Source of the DNA: Aristolochia californica
Taxonomy: Eukaryota; Streptophyta; Magnoliopsida; Piperales; Aristolochiaceae
Assembly (NCBI GenBank): GCA_029961685.1
Contig: JARWKL010000007.1
Coordinates: 15,323,013-15,387,012, forward strand
Length of the DNA stretch: 64,000 nucleotides
Direction of reading: 5' to 3'
The notes under the pieces: model-generated
The model's input: only the letters and a program-made list of their open reading frames with translations
Told to the model about the DNA's origin: nothing
The model's database searches: none
Part shown: positions 25,329-38,682 of the stretch, one piece after another
Layout of the letters: every line of letters begins with the position of its first letter
Position numbering within the stretch: position 1 is the first letter of the stretch
Made by a program: the position numbers and the translations under genes

Positions 25329-26583
25329 TGAATAGATATTTTTTATTAACATTAGTTATTATTTTAAAATTTTGCCACACATCAACTATAAAATTTTTAT
25401 TTTGTTGTGATCTTTTTGGCCTTTTTTGTTTAGTGGATGAAGGGGGAGCCAAAACTCAAAGTTCTAATTATAAGCTCTTTTTAGTTTTTATATCTCAGGT
25501 TTTGCAATCGTCGGGAAAAATGGGTTGCGGAAGATTTTTAACTAAGTGTTGAATTGCAATCCATAAGTCATTTCATACAAAAATGTAACCCGTTACGCAT
25601 GATAAATCACATTACAATCATCTATGATTAATAATGTCAGCTTTTTGCAAATGGGCAAAATAATGGCATTTTTTACTCGGGTAAATATCTCACCGCAAGT
25701 TCACTTGAGAATTTAATGAGCGTTAGTTATTCTCTTTAAAAGCTTTGCATCCATAGCTCATTTGCATCTTTAACATGTTTCAAACATGCATATCCATTTT
25801 TAAAACATGCGTGGATGAAATCTCTTTCATGTAAAATTCCAAGCTATTAGTGTGAAACTAGTGGAATTTCCAAAAATTGGATAACAAAACTTTTGTGTTC
25901 GTTTGTGTTGGGTGAACAAATTTTTTTTATTTATATTTGTTATTGTTTTAAATTTTTTCATACATCAACGATTAAAATTTCATTTTGTTGTAAGCTTTTT
26001 GCCTTGTTTGTTTTCGGGATGAAGGGAGAGAGAAATGTCAAAGTTTTGATTTAAGAAAAAAGTGTACATCTAAAAGGGAAAATCACAATGCACAATTGTA
26101 GGGAGAGATAATTCATAACAGTGTGGGTAATTTTTTGGGATTGTAAGCTCTTTTTAGTTTTTATATCTCCGGTTTTACAATCGTCGGGAAAAATTGGTGG
26201 CAGAGGATTTTTAACTGAGTGTTGAATTGCAATCCATAAGTCATTTCATACAAAAATATAGCTCGTTACGCATGATAAATCACTTGACAATCATCTATGA
26301 TTGTTAGATCAAATTTTTGAAAATGGGCAAAATAATGACTTGTTTGACTCGGGTAAATATCCCACCGCACGTTCACTTGAGAATTTGATGAGTGTTTGTT
26401 ATTCTCTTTAAAAGCTTTGGATGAATAGGTCATTTGAATCTTTAACATGTTTCAAGCATGCATATCCATTTTTAAAACAGGTAGAAAAAATCTCCTTCAT
26501 GTAAAATTCCAAGCTTAATAGGGTTGGACTAATGGAATTTCCCAAACTTGGATAAAAAAACTTTTGTGTTCATTTGTGGTGTG
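25329..26583 (+). repeat. Truncated A/C/B chimera (25329) plus C(25913)
   Basis: The same 584-bp truncated monomer as at 20046, with the A-to-C joint at 25466-25470 ('gttctaattataagctc') and B from 'aatgggttgcgg'. Sharing an identical rearrangement shows that the deletion preceded the tandem duplication of this region. C has 'gttgggtgaacaaa', like 20630. Confidence 0.9.
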
Positions 26584-28604
26584 TGAATAGATATTTTTTT
26601 TTTACATTAGTTATTATTTTAAATATTTTCCACACAACAACTATAAAAGTTTTATTTTGTTGTGATCTATTTTGCCTTTTTTGTTTACTGGATGAAGGGG
26701 GAGCGAAAACTCAAAGTTCTGATTTAAGAAAAAAGTGTACATCTAAAATGGATATGTACAATGCACAAATGTACAGGGAGATATTTCGAAAGAGTGTCTG
26801 TATGTTTTAGGGATTGTATGCACTCTTTCATTTTTATATCTAAGGTTTTGTAATCGTCGGGAAACGGGGGAGGCGGGGGATTTTTAACTGAGTGTTGACT
26901 TCAAATCCATAAGTCATTTCTTAAAAAAATATAGCCCGTTACATGACATATCACTTTAGAATCATCTATGAATGTTAGCTTAACTTTTTGAATATGGGCA
27001 AAATAATGGCTTGTTTTACACGGGCAAATATCCCATCGCAGGTTCACTTGAGAATTTAATGAGCGTTTGTTATTCTCTTTGATAGCTTTGGATCCAGAGG
27101 TCGTTTGAATCTTTAACATGTTTCTGGTATGCATATCCATTTTTAAAACATGTGTAGAAAAAATCTCCTTCAAGTAAAATTCCAAGATATTAGTTTTGGA
27201 CTAGTGGCATTTCCCAAACTTGGATAACAAAACTTTTGTGTTCATTTGTGGTGTGTGAATGAATTTTCTTCATTTACTTTTTATATTGTTTTAAACTTTT
27301 TCTGTACATCAACTATGAAATTATGATTTTTCTGTGATCTATTTGCCTTTTTTGTTTACGGGATGAAGGGAGAACGAAAAACTCAAAGTTTTGATTTAAG
27401 AAAAATGTGTACATCTAAAACGGAAATGCACAATGTACATATGTAGAGAGAGATAATTCCAAAGAGTGTCTGTAATTTTTAGGGTTTGTAAGCACCTTTT
27501 CGTTTTTATATCTCAGATTTTGTAATCGTCGGGAAAAATGGGTTGCGGAGGATTTTTAACTGAGTGTTGAATTGCAATCCATAAGTCATTTCATACAAAA
27601 ATATAACTCGTTACGCATGATAAATCACATTACAATCATCTATGATTAATAATGTCAGCTTTTTGCAAATGGGCAAAATAATGGCATTTTTTACTCGGGT
27701 AAATATCTCACCGCAAGTTCACTTGAGAATTTATTGAGCGTTAGTTATTCTCTTTAAAAGCTTTGCATCCATAGCTCATTTGCATCTTTAACATGTTTCA
27801 AACATGCATATCCATTTTTAAAACGTGTGTGGAAAAAATCTCCTTCTTGCAAAATTCCAAGCTATTAGGGTTAAACTAGTGGAATTTCCCAAAATTGGAT
27901 AACAATACTTTTGTGTTCATTTGTGTTGGGTGAATAAATTTTCTTTATTTATATTTGTTATTTGTTTAAATTTTTTCCATACATCAACTATAAAAATTTC
28001 ATTTTGTTGTAAGCTTTTTGCCTTGTTTGTTTTCGGGATAAAGGGAGAACGAAAAGTCAAAGTTTTGCTTTATGAAAAAAGTGTACAGCTAAAATGGAAA
28101 AGCACAATGCTAAATTGTAGGGAGAGATAATTCCAAAGAGTGTCTTTAACATTTAGGGATTGAAAGCTCTTTTTAGTTTTTATATCTCAGGTTGGGCAAT
28201 CGTCGGGAAAAATTGGTGGAAGAGGATTTTTAACTGAGTGTTGAATTGCAATCCATAAGTCATTTTATACAAAAATATAGCCCGTTACACATGATAAATC
28301 ACTTTACAATCATCTATGATTGTTAGATCAAATTTTTGAAAATGGGCAAAATAATGACTTGTTAGACTTGGGTAAATATCCCACCGCACGTTCACTTGAG
28401 AATTTAATGAGCGTTTGTTATTCTCTTTGAAAGCTTTGAATCCATAGGTCATTTGAATCTTTAACATGTTTCAAGCATGCATATCCATTTTTGAAACATG
28501 TGTAGAAAAAATCTCCTTCATGTAAAATTCCAAGCTTAATAGCTTTGGACTAATGGATTTTCCCAAACTTGGATAACAAAACTTTTGTGTTCATTTGTGG
28601 TGTG
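26584..28604 (+). repeat. HOR trimer A(26584)-B(27256)-C(27931)
   Basis: A and the first half of B match 21302-22330. The second half of B instead shares 'ataatgtcag', 'ggcattttttactcggg', 'aaatatctcacc' and 'gcgttagttattc' with the B-type tail near 25620-25730. The B copy is therefore a patchwork of two neighbours. C is regular, with 'aggttgggcaatcg' (also near 37609). Confidence 0.87.
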
Positions 28605-30623
28605 TGAATAGATATTTTTTATTTACATTAGTTATTATTTTAAATATTTTCCACACATAAACTATTAAAAATTATATTTTGTTGTGATCTTTTTTGCCTT
28701 TATTGTTTACGGGATGAAGGGGGGAGCGAAAACTCCAAGTTCTGATTTAAGAAAAAACTGTACATCTAAAATGGAAATGCACAATGCAAAAATATAGGGA
28801 GATATTTCCAAAGAGTGTCTGTAGGTTTTAGGGATCGTATGCACTCTTTCGTTTCTATATCTAAGGTTTTGCAATTGTCGGGAAACGGGGGAGGCGGGCG
28901 ATTTTTAACTGAGTGTTGACTTCAAATCCATAAGTCATTTCTTACCAAAATATAGCCCGTTACGCATGACAAATCACTTTACAATCACCTATGATTGTTA
29001 GCTCAACCTTTTGAATATTGGCAAAATAATGGCTTGTTTGACTCGGGCAAATATCCCACCGCACGTTCACTTGAGAATTTAATGAGCGTTTGTTATTCTC
29101 TTTAAAAGCTTTAGATCCATAGGTCATTTGAATCTTTAACATGTGTCTGGCTTGCATATCCATTTTTAAAACATGTGTAGTAAAAATCTCCTTCATGTAA
29201 AATTCCAAGATATTAGTTTTGGACTAGTGGAATTTCCCAAACTTGGATAAAAAAACTTTTGTGTTCATTTGTGGTGTGTGAAAAAATTTTCTTCATTAAC
29301 TTTTTTTATTGTTTTAAACTTTTTCCGTCAACTATGAAATTTTCATTTTGTAGTGATCTATTTGCCTTTTTTGTTTACGGGATGAAGAGAGAGGGAAAAA
29401 CTCGAAGTTTTGATATAAGGAAAATGTGTACATCTAAAACCGAAATGCACAACGCACATATGTAGAGAGAGATAATTTCATAGACTGTCTGTAATTTTTA
29501 GGGATTGTAAGCACCTTTTTTGTTTTTATATCACAGGTTTTGCAATCGTCGGGAAAAATGGGTTGCAGAGGATTTTTAACTGAGTGTTGAATTGCAATCC
29601 ATAAGTCATTTCATACAAAAATATAGCCCGTTACGCATAATAAATCACATTACAATTATCTATGATTAATTATGTCAGCTTTTTGCAAATGGGAAAGATA
29701 ATGGCATGTTTGACTCAGGTAAATATCCCACCGCAAGTTCACTTGAGAATTTAATGAGCGTTTGTTATTCTCTTTAAAAGCTTTGCATCCATAGCTTATT
29801 TGCATCTTTAACATGTTTCAAACATGCATATCCATTTATAAAACATGTGTGGATGAAATCTCTTTCTTGCAAAATTCCAAGCTATTAGGGTTAAACTAGT
29901 GGAATTTCCCACAATTGGATAACAAAACTTTTCTGTTCATTTGTGTTGGGTGAATAAATTTTCTTTATTTATATTTGTTATTGTTTTAAATTTTTTCCAT
30001 ACATCAACTACAAAATTTTCATTTTGTTGTAAGCTTTTTGCCTTGTTTTTTTTGGGATGAAGGGAGAGCGAAAAGTGAAAGTTTTGATTTCAGAAAAAAG
30101 TGCACATCTAAAATGGAAAAGCACAATGCACAATTGTAGGAAGAGATAATTCCAAAGAGTGTCTGTAATTTTTAGGGATTGTAAGCTCTTTTTTGTTTTT
30201 ATATCTCAGGTTTTGCAATCGTCGGGAAAAATTGGTTGCAGAGGATTTTTAACTAAGTGTTGAATTGCAATCCATAAGTGATTTCATACAAAAATATTGC
30301 CCGTTACGCATGATAAATCACTTTACAATCAGCTATGATTGTTAGATCAAATTTTTGAAAATGGGCAAAATAATGACTTGTTAGACTCGGGTAAATATCC
30401 CACCGCACGTTCACTTGAGAATTTAATGAGCGTTTGTTATTCTCTTTGAAAGCTTTGGATCCATTGGTCATTTGAATCTTTAACATGTTTCAAGCATGCA
30501 TATCCATTTTTCAAACATGTGTAGAAAAAATCTCCTTCATGTAAAATTCCAAGCTTAATAGGGTTGGACTAATGGAATTTCCCAAACTTGGAGAACAAAA
30601 CTTTTGTGTTCATTTGTGGTGTG
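28605..30623 (+). repeat. HOR trimer A(28605)-B(29279)-C(29951)
   Basis: The first of three closely related trimers. Its A has 'acaatcacctatgattg' and 'catgtgtctggcttgcatatc', which recur in A at 30624 and 32646. A also has 'gaaggggggagcg'. B has a 5-bp loss in 'tttttccgtcaactatg' (for 'ccgtacatcaac'). Confidence 0.9.
29951..30623 (+). repeat. Exemplar of monomer subfamily C (673 bp)
   Basis: Subfamily C follows 'gtgttgggtgaat' rather than 'gtggtgtgtgaat'. Diagnostic bases are 'gttgtaagctttttgccttg', 'gcgaaaagtcaaag' (this copy 'gaaaagtgaaag'), 'ggaaaagcacaatgcacaattg' with CAATTG at 30131-30136, 'gtaagctcttttt', 'aaattggttgcagagg' or 'ggtggcagagg', 'gataaatcactttac', 'gttagatcaaatttttg', 'atgacttgttagac', GGATCC at 30457-30462, 'tttcaagcatgc', and 'aagcttaatagggttggact' with AAGCTT at 30551-30556. 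It is normally followed by A. Confidence 0.92.
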
Positions 30624-32645
30624 TGAATGGATATTTTTTATTTACATTAGTTATTATTTTAAATATTTTCCACACATCAACTATAAAAATTTTTATTTTG
30701 TTGTGATCTTTTTTGCCTTTTTTGTTTACGGGATGAAGGGGGGAGCGAAAACTCAAAGTTCTGATTTAAGAAAAAAATGTACATCTAAAATGGAAATGCA
30801 CAATGCACAAATGTAGAGAGAGATATTTCATAAGAGTGTCTGTATGTTTTAGGGATCGTATGCACTCTTTCGTTTTTATATCTAAGGTTTTGCAATCGTC
30901 TGGAATCGGGGGAGGCGGGCGAATTTTAACTGAGTGCTGACATCAAATGCATGAGTCATTTCTTACCAAAATATAGCCCATTACGCATGACAAATCACTT
31001 TACAATCACCTATGATTGTTAGCTCAACTTTTTGAATATGGGGAAAATAATGGCTTGTTTGACTCCGGCAAATATCCCACCGCACGTTCACTTGAGAATT
31101 TAATGAGCGTTTTTTATTCTCTTTAAAAGTTTTGGATCCATAGGTCATTTGAATCTTTAACATGTGTCTGGCTTGCATATCCATTTTTAAAACATGTGTA
31201 GAAAAAATCTCCTTCATGTAAAATTCCAAGATATTAGTTTTGGAGTAGTGGAATTTCCCAAACTTGGATAACAAAACTTTTGTGTTCATTTGTGGTGTGT
31301 GAATAAATTTTCTTCATTTACTTTTTTTATTATTTTAAACTTTTTCCGTACATCAACTATGAAATTTTCATTTTGCTTTGATCTATTTGCCTTTTTTGTT
31401 TATGGGATGAAGGGAGAGGGAAAAACTCGAAGTTTTGATTTAAGAAAAATGTGTACATCTAAAACGGAAATGCACAAAGCACATATGTAGAGAGAGATAA
31501 TTCCAAAGAGTGTCTGTAATGTTTAGGGACTGTAAGCACCTTTTCGTTTTTATATCTCAGGTTTTGCAATCATCGGGAAAAATGGGTTGCGGAGGATTTT
31601 TAACTGAGTGTTGAATTGCAATCCATAAGTCATTTCATACAAAAATATAGCCCGTTATGCCTGATAAATCACATTACAATCATCTATGATTAATTATGCC
31701 AGCTTTTTGCAAAGGGGCAAAATAATGGCATGTTTGACTCGGGTAAATATCCAACTGCAAGTTCACTTGAGAATTTAATGACCGTTTGTTATTCTCTTTA
31801 TAAGCTTTGCAACCATAGCTCATTTGCATCTTTAACATGTTACAAACATGCATATTCATTTTAAAAACATGTGTGGATGAAATATCTTTCTTGCAAAATT
31901 CCAAGCTATTAAGGTTAAACTAGTGGAATTTCCCAAAATTGCATAACAAAAGTTTTGTGTCCATTTGTGTTGGGTAAATAAATTTTCTTTATTTATATTT
32001 GTTATTGTTTTAAATTTTTTCCATACATCAACTATAAAATTTTCATTTTGTTGTAAGCTTTTTGCTTTGTTTGGTTTCAGGACGAAGGGAGAGCGAAAAG
32101 TCAAAGTTTTGATTTAAGGCAAAAGTGTACATCTAAAATGGAAAAGCACAATGCACAATTGTAGGAAGAGATAGTTCCAAAGAATGTCTGTAATTTTTAG
32201 GGATTGTAAGCTCTTTTTAGTTTTTATATCTCAGGTTTTGCAATCGTCGGGAAAAATTGGTGCAGAGGATTTTTAACTGAGTGTTGAATTGCAATCCATA
32301 AGTCATTTCATACAAAAATATTGCCCGTTACGCATGATAAATCACTTTACAATCATCTATGATTGTTAGATCAAATTTTTGAAAATGGGAAAAATAATGA
32401 CCTGTTAGACTCGGGTAAATATCCCACCGCACGTTCACTTGAGAATTTAAGGAGCGTTTTTTATTATCTTTGAAACCTTTGGATCCATAGGTCATTTGAA
32501 TCTTTAAGATGTTTCAAGCATGCATATCCATTTTTGAAACATGTGCAGAAAAAATCTCTTTCATGTAAACTTCCATGCTTAATAGGGTTGGACTAATGGA
32601 ATTTCTCAAACTTGGATAACAAACTTTTGTGCTCATTGTGGTGTG
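30624..32645 (+). repeat. HOR trimer A(30624)-B(31300)-C(31975)
   Basis: The second of the three related trimers, with A marked by 'acaatcacctatgattg' and 'gtgtctggcttgcat'. B has 'attatgccagc' where B normally reads 'attatgtcagc'. The C landmark is 'gggtaaataaa' and its body has 'ggtggcagagg' shortened by one base ('ggtgcagagg'). Confidence 0.9.
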
Positions 32646-33997
32646 TGAATATATATTTTTTATTTACATTAGTTATTATTTTAAAAATTTTCCACACATC
32701 AACTATAAAAAATTTCATTTTGTTGTGATCGTTTTTGCCTTTTTCGCTTACGGGATGAAGTGGGGAGCGAAAACTCAAAGTTCTGATTTAAGAAAAAAGT
32801 GTATATCTAAAATGGAAATGCACAATGCAAAAATGTAGAGAGAGATATTTCCAAAGAGTGTCTGTCTGTTTTAGGGATCGTATGCACTCTCTCGTTGTTA
32901 TATCTAAGGTTTTACAATCGTCGGGAAATGGGGGAGGCAGGCGATTTTTAACTGAGTGTTGACTTCAAATCCATAAGTCATTTCTTACAAAAATATAGCC
33001 CGTTACGCATGACAAATCACTTTACAATCACCTATGATTGTTAGCTCAACTTTTTGAATATGGGCAAAATAATGGCTTGTTTGACTCGGGCAAATATGCC
33101 ACCGCACGTTCACTTGAGAATTTAATGAGGGTTTGTTACTCTCTTTATAAGCTTTGGATCCATAGGTCAATTGAATCTTTAACATGTGTCTGGCTTGCAT
33201 ATCCATTTTTAAAACACGTGTAGAAAAAATCTCCATCATGTAAAATTCCAAGATATTAGTTTTGGACTAGTGGAATTTCCCAAACTTGGATAACAAAACT
33301 TTTGTGTTCACTTGAGGTGTGTGAATAAATTTTCTTCATTTATTTTTTTTATTGTTTTAAACTTTTTCCGTACATCAACTATGAAATTTTCATTTTGTTG
33401 TGATCTATTTGCCTTTTTTGTTTACGGGATGGAGGGAGAGGGAAAAACTCGAAGTTTTGATTTAAGAAAAATGCGTACATCTAAACTGGAAATGCACAAT
33501 GCACATATGTAGAGAGAGATAATTCCAAAGAGTGTCAGTAATTTTTAGGGATTGTAAGCACCTATTCGTTTTTATATCTAAGGTTTGTCAATCGTCGGGA
33601 AAAATGGGTTGCGGAGGATTTTTAACTGAGCATTGAATTGCAATCCATTAGTCATTTCACACAAAAATATAGCCCGTTACGCATGATAAATCATATTACA
33701 ATCATCTATGATTAATTATGCCAGCTTTTTGCAAACGAGCAAAATAAGGGCATGTTTGACTCGGGTAAATATCCCACTGCAAGTTCACTTGAGAATTTAA
33801 TGAGCATTTGTTATTCTCTTTAAAAGCTTTGGATCCATAGGTAATTTGAATCTTTAACATGTTTCAAGCATTCATATCCATGTTTAAAACATGTGTAGAA
33901 AAAATCTCCTTCATGTAAAATTCCAAGCTTAATAGGCTAGGACTAATGGAATTTCCCAAACTTGGATAACAAAACTTTTGTGTTCCTTTGTGGTGTG
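32646..33997 (+). repeat. A(32646) plus B-to-C chimera (33322)
   Basis: The third A with 'acctatgattg' and 'gtgtctggcttgcat'. The next monomer is B through 'ccactgcaagttcac' (about 33788) and C from 'tttggatccataggt' (about 33829), ending 'aagcttaataggctagg', so A follows directly. The exchange lies in shared sequence between about 33789 and 33830. Confidence 0.9.
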
Positions 33998-35995
33998 GTA
34001 ATAGATATTTTTTATTTACATTAGTTATTATTTTAAATATTTTCCACACATCAACTATAAAAATTTTATTTTGTTGTGATCTTTTTTGCCTTTTTTGTTT
34101 ACGGGATGAAGGGGGAGCGAAAACTCAATGTTCTGATTTAAAAAAAAGGTGTACATCTAAAATGGAAATGCACAATGCTTAGAGAGAGATATTTCCAAAG
34201 AGTGTCTGTATGTTTTTGGTATCGTTTGCACTTTTTCGTTTTCATATCTAAGGTTTTGCAATCGTCGGGAAACGGGGGAGGCGGGCAATTTTTAACAGAG
34301 TGTTGACTTCAAATCCATAAGTCATTTCTTAAAAAAATATAGCCCGTTACGCATGACAAATCACTTTACAATCATTTATGATTGTTAGCTCGACGTTTTG
34401 AATATGGGCAAAATAATGGCTTGTATGACTCGGGCAAATATCCCACCGCACGTTCACTTGAGAACTTAATGAGCGTTTGTTATTCTCTTTAAAAGCTTTG
34501 GATTCATAGGTCATTTGAATCTTTAACATGTTTCTGGCATGCATATCCATTTTTAAAACATGTGTAGAAAAAATCTCCTTGAAGTAAAATTCCAAGATAT
34601 TAGTTTTGGACTAGTGGAATTTCCCAAACTTGGATAACAAAACTTTTGTGTTTATTTGTGGTGTGTGAATAAATTTTCTTCATTTAATTTTTTTATTGTT
34701 TTAAACTTTCCGTACCTCAACTATGAAATTTTCATTTCACTGTGATCTATTTGCCTTTTTTGTTTACGGGATGAAGGTAGAGTGAAAAACCTGAAGTTTT
34801 GATTTAAGAAAAATGTGTACATCTAAAACGGAAATGCAAAAAGCACATATGTAGAGAGAGATAATTCCAAAGAGTGTCAGTAATTTTTAGGGATTGTAAG
34901 CTCCTTTTCGTTTTTATATCTCAGATTTTGCAATCGTCGGGAAAAATGGGTTGCGAAGAGTGTTGAATTGCAATCCATAAGTCATTTCATACAAAAATAT
35001 AGCCCGTTACGCATGATAAATCACATTACAATCATCTATGATTAATTATGTCAGATTTTTGCAAATGCACAAAATAATGGCATGTTTGACTCGGCTAAAT
35101 ATCCCACCGCAAGTTCACTTGAGAATTTAATGAGCGTTTGTTATTCTCTTTAAAAGCTTTGAATGCATAGCTCATTTGCATCTTTAACATGTTTCAAACA
35201 TGCATATCCATTTTTAAAACATGTGTGGACGAAATATCTTTCTTGCAAAATTTCAAGCTATTAGGGTTAAACTAGTGGAATTTCCAAAAATTGGATAACA
35301 AAACTTTTGTGTTCATTTGTGTTGGGTGAATAAATTTTCTTTATTTATATTAGTTATTGTTTTAAATTTTTTCCATACATCAACTATCAAATTTTCATTT
35401 TGTTGTAAGCTTTTTGCCTTGTTTGTTTTCGGGAAGAAGGGAGACCGAAAAGTCAAAGTTTTGATTTAAGAAAAAAGTGTACATCTAAAATGGAAAAGCA
35501 CAATGCACAATTGTAGGCAGAGATAATTCCAAAGTGTGTTTGTTATTTTTAGGGATTGTAAGCTCTTTTTAGTTTTTATATCTCTGGTTTTACAATCGTC
35601 GGGAAAAATTGGTGGCAGAGGATTTTTAACTGAGTGTTGAATTGCAATGCATAAGTCATTTCATACAAAAATATAGCCCGTTACGTATGGAAAATCACTT
35701 TACAATCATCGACGATTGTTAGATCAAATTTTTGAAAATGGGCAAAATAATGACTTGTTAGACTCGGGTAAATATCCCACCGCACGTTCACTTGAGAATT
35801 TAATGAGCGTTTGTTATTCTCTTTAAAAGCTTTGGATCCATAGGTCATTTGAATCTTTAGAATGTTTCAAGCATGCATATCCATTGTTAAAACATGTGTA
35901 GAAAAAATCTCCTTCAAATTCCAACCTTAATAGGGTGGGACTAATGGAATTTCCCAAACTTGGATAACAAAACTTTTATGTTCATTTGTGGTGTG
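33998..35995 (+). repeat. HOR trimer A(33998)-B(34666)-C(35327)
   Basis: A has lost a few bases in 'cacaatgcttagagag'. B is 661 bp because about 14 bp are missing at 34955 ('gggttgcgaagagtgttg' replaces '...ggaggatttttaactgagtgttg'). C is 669 bp, with 'ctccttcaaattcc' lacking 'tgta' near 35915. Confidence 0.9.
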
Positions 35996-38018
35996 TGAAT
36001 AGATATTTTTTTTTTACATTAGTTATTATTTTAAATATTTTCCACACATCAACTGTAAAACTTTTATTTTGTTGTGGTCTTTTTTGCCTTTTTTGTTTAC
36101 AGGATGAAGGGGGAGCGAAAACTCAAAGTTCTGATTTAAGAAAAAAGTGTACATCTAAAATGGAAATGCACAATGCACAAATGTAGAGAGAGATATTTCC
36201 AAAGAGTGTCTGTATGTTTTAGGGATCGTATCCACTCTTTCGTTTTTATATCTAAGGTTTTGCAATCGTTGGGAAACGGGGGAGGGGGGCAATTTTTAAC
36301 TCAGTGTTGACTTCAAATCCATAAGTCATTTCTTACAAAAATATAGCCCGTTAGGCATGACAAATCACTTTACAATCATCTACGATTGTTAGCTCAACTT
36401 TTTGAATATGGGCAAAATAATGGCTTGTTTGACTCGGGCAAATATCCCACGGCACGTTCACTTGAGAATTTAATGAGAGTTTGTTATTCTCTATAAAAAC
36501 TTTGGATCCATAGGTCATTTAAATCTTTAACATGTTTCTGGCATGCATATCCATTTTTAAAACATGTGTAGAAAAAATCTCCTTTAGGTTAAATTCCAAG
36601 ATATTAGTTTTGGACTAGTGGAATTTCGCAAACTTGGATAACAAAACTTTTGTGTTCATTTGTGGTGTGTGAATAAATTTTCTTCATTTACTTTTTTTAT
36701 TTTTTTAAATTTTTTCCGTACCTCAACTATGAAATTTTCATTTTGTTGTGATCTCTTTGCCTTTTTTGTTTTCGGGATGAAGGGAGAGCGAAAAACTCGA
36801 AGTTTTGATTTAAGAAAAATGTGTACATCTAAAACTGAAATGCACAGTCCACATATGTAGAGAGAAATAATTCCAAAGAGTGATTGTAATATTTATGGAT
36901 TGTAGACACCTTTTCATTTTTATATCTCAGGTTTTGCAATCGTCGGGAAAAATGGGTTGCAGACGATTTTTAACTGAGTGTTGAATTGCAATCCATAAGT
37001 CATTTCAAACAAAAATATAGCCCGTTACGTATGACAAATCACATTACAATCATCTATGATTAATTATGTCAGCTTTTTGCAAAAGGGCAAAATAATGGCA
37101 TGTTTGACTAGGGTAAAAATCCCATCGCAAGTTCACTTGAGAATTTAATGAGCGTTTGTTATTCTCTTTAAAAGCTTCGCATCCATAGCTCATTTGCAAC
37201 TTTAACATGTTTCAAACATGCGTATCCATTTTTAAAACATGTGTGGATGAAATCTCTTTCTTGCAAAATTCCAAGCTTTTAGGGTTAAACTTGTGGAATT
37301 TCCCAAAATTGGATAACAAAACTTTTGTGTTCATTTGTGTTGGGTGAATAAATTTTCTTTATTTATATTTTTTATTGTTTTAAATATTTTCCATACATCA
37401 ACTATAAAATTTTAAATTTGTTGTAAGCTTTTTGCCTTGTTTGTTTTCGGGATGAAGGGAGGGCGAAAAGTCAAAGTTTTGATTTAAGAAAAAAGTGTAC
37501 ATATAAAATGGAAAGGCTCAATGCACAATTTTAGGGAGAGATAATTCCAAAGAGTGTGTGTAATTTTTAGGGATTGTAAGCTCTTTTTAGTTTTTATATC
37601 TCAGGTTGGGCAATCGTCGGGAAAAATTGGTGGCAGAGGATTTTTAACGGAGTGTTGAATTGCAATCCATAAGTCATTTCATAAAAAAATATAGAACGTT
37701 ACGCATGATAAATCACTTTACAATCGTCTGTGATTGTTAGATCAAATTTTTGAAAATGGGCAAAATAATGACTTGTGAGGCTCGGGTAAATATCCCGCCG
37801 CACGTTCACTTGAGAATTTAATGAGCGTTTGTTATTCTCTTTAAAAGCTTTGGATCCATAGGTCATTTGAATCTTTATCATGTTTCAAGCATGCATATCC
37901 CTTTTTAAAACATGTGTAGAAAAAATCTCCTTCATGTAAAATTCCAAGCTTAATAGGGTTGGAATAATAGAATTTCCCAAACTTGGATAACAAAACTTTT
38001 GTGTTCATTTGTGGAGAG
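35996..38018 (+). repeat. HOR trimer A(35996)-B(36670)-C(37345)
   Basis: A regular trimer of 2,023 bp. B carries scattered substitutions ('gtgattgtaatatttatgg', 'cgcatccatagc'). C has its CAATTG changed to 'caatttta' and 'aggttgggcaatcg'. Confidence 0.9.
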
Positions 38019-38682
38019 TGAATAGATATTTTTTATTTACATTAGTTATTATTTTAAATATTTTTCACACATCCACAATAAAATTTTTATTTTGTTGTGA
38101 TCTTTTTTGCCTTTTTTGTTTACGGGATGAAGGGGGAGCGAAAACTCAAAGTTCTGGTTTAAGAAAAAAGTGTACATCTAAAATGGAAATGCACAATGCA
38201 TAAATGTAGAGAGATAATTCCAAAGAGTGTCTGTATGGGATCGTATGCACTTTTTTTTTTATATCTAAGGTTTTGCAATCGTCGGGAAACGGGGGAGGGG
38301 GGCGATTTTTAACTGAGTGTTGAATTGCAATCCATAAGTCATTTCTTAAAAAAATATAGCCCATTACACATGATAAATCACTTTACAATAATCAATGATT
38401 GTTAGATCAAATTTTTGAAAAGTGGCAAAATAATGACTTGTCAGACTGGGGTAAATATCCCACCGCACGTTCACCTTAGAATTTAATGAGCGTTTGTTAT
38501 TCTCTTTAAAAACATTGGATCCATAGGTCATTTGAATCTTTAACATTTTTCTGGCATGCATATCCATTTTTAAAACATGTGTAGAAAAAATATCCTTCAT
38601 GTAAAATTCCAAGATATTAGTTTTGGACTAGTGGAATTTCCAAAACTTGGATAACAAAACTTTTGTGTTCATTTGTGGTGTG

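Larger units (their letters stand above)
22740..27610 (+). repeat. Tandem duplication, copy 2 (partner 18110-22330)
   Basis: The corresponding series is C, A, B, C, truncated A/C/B, C, A and part of B. Landmark offsets are 4,627 bp before the missing monomer (18024 to 22651) and 5,283 to 5,279 bp after it (20046 to 25329, 21977 to 27256). Confidence 0.87.
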
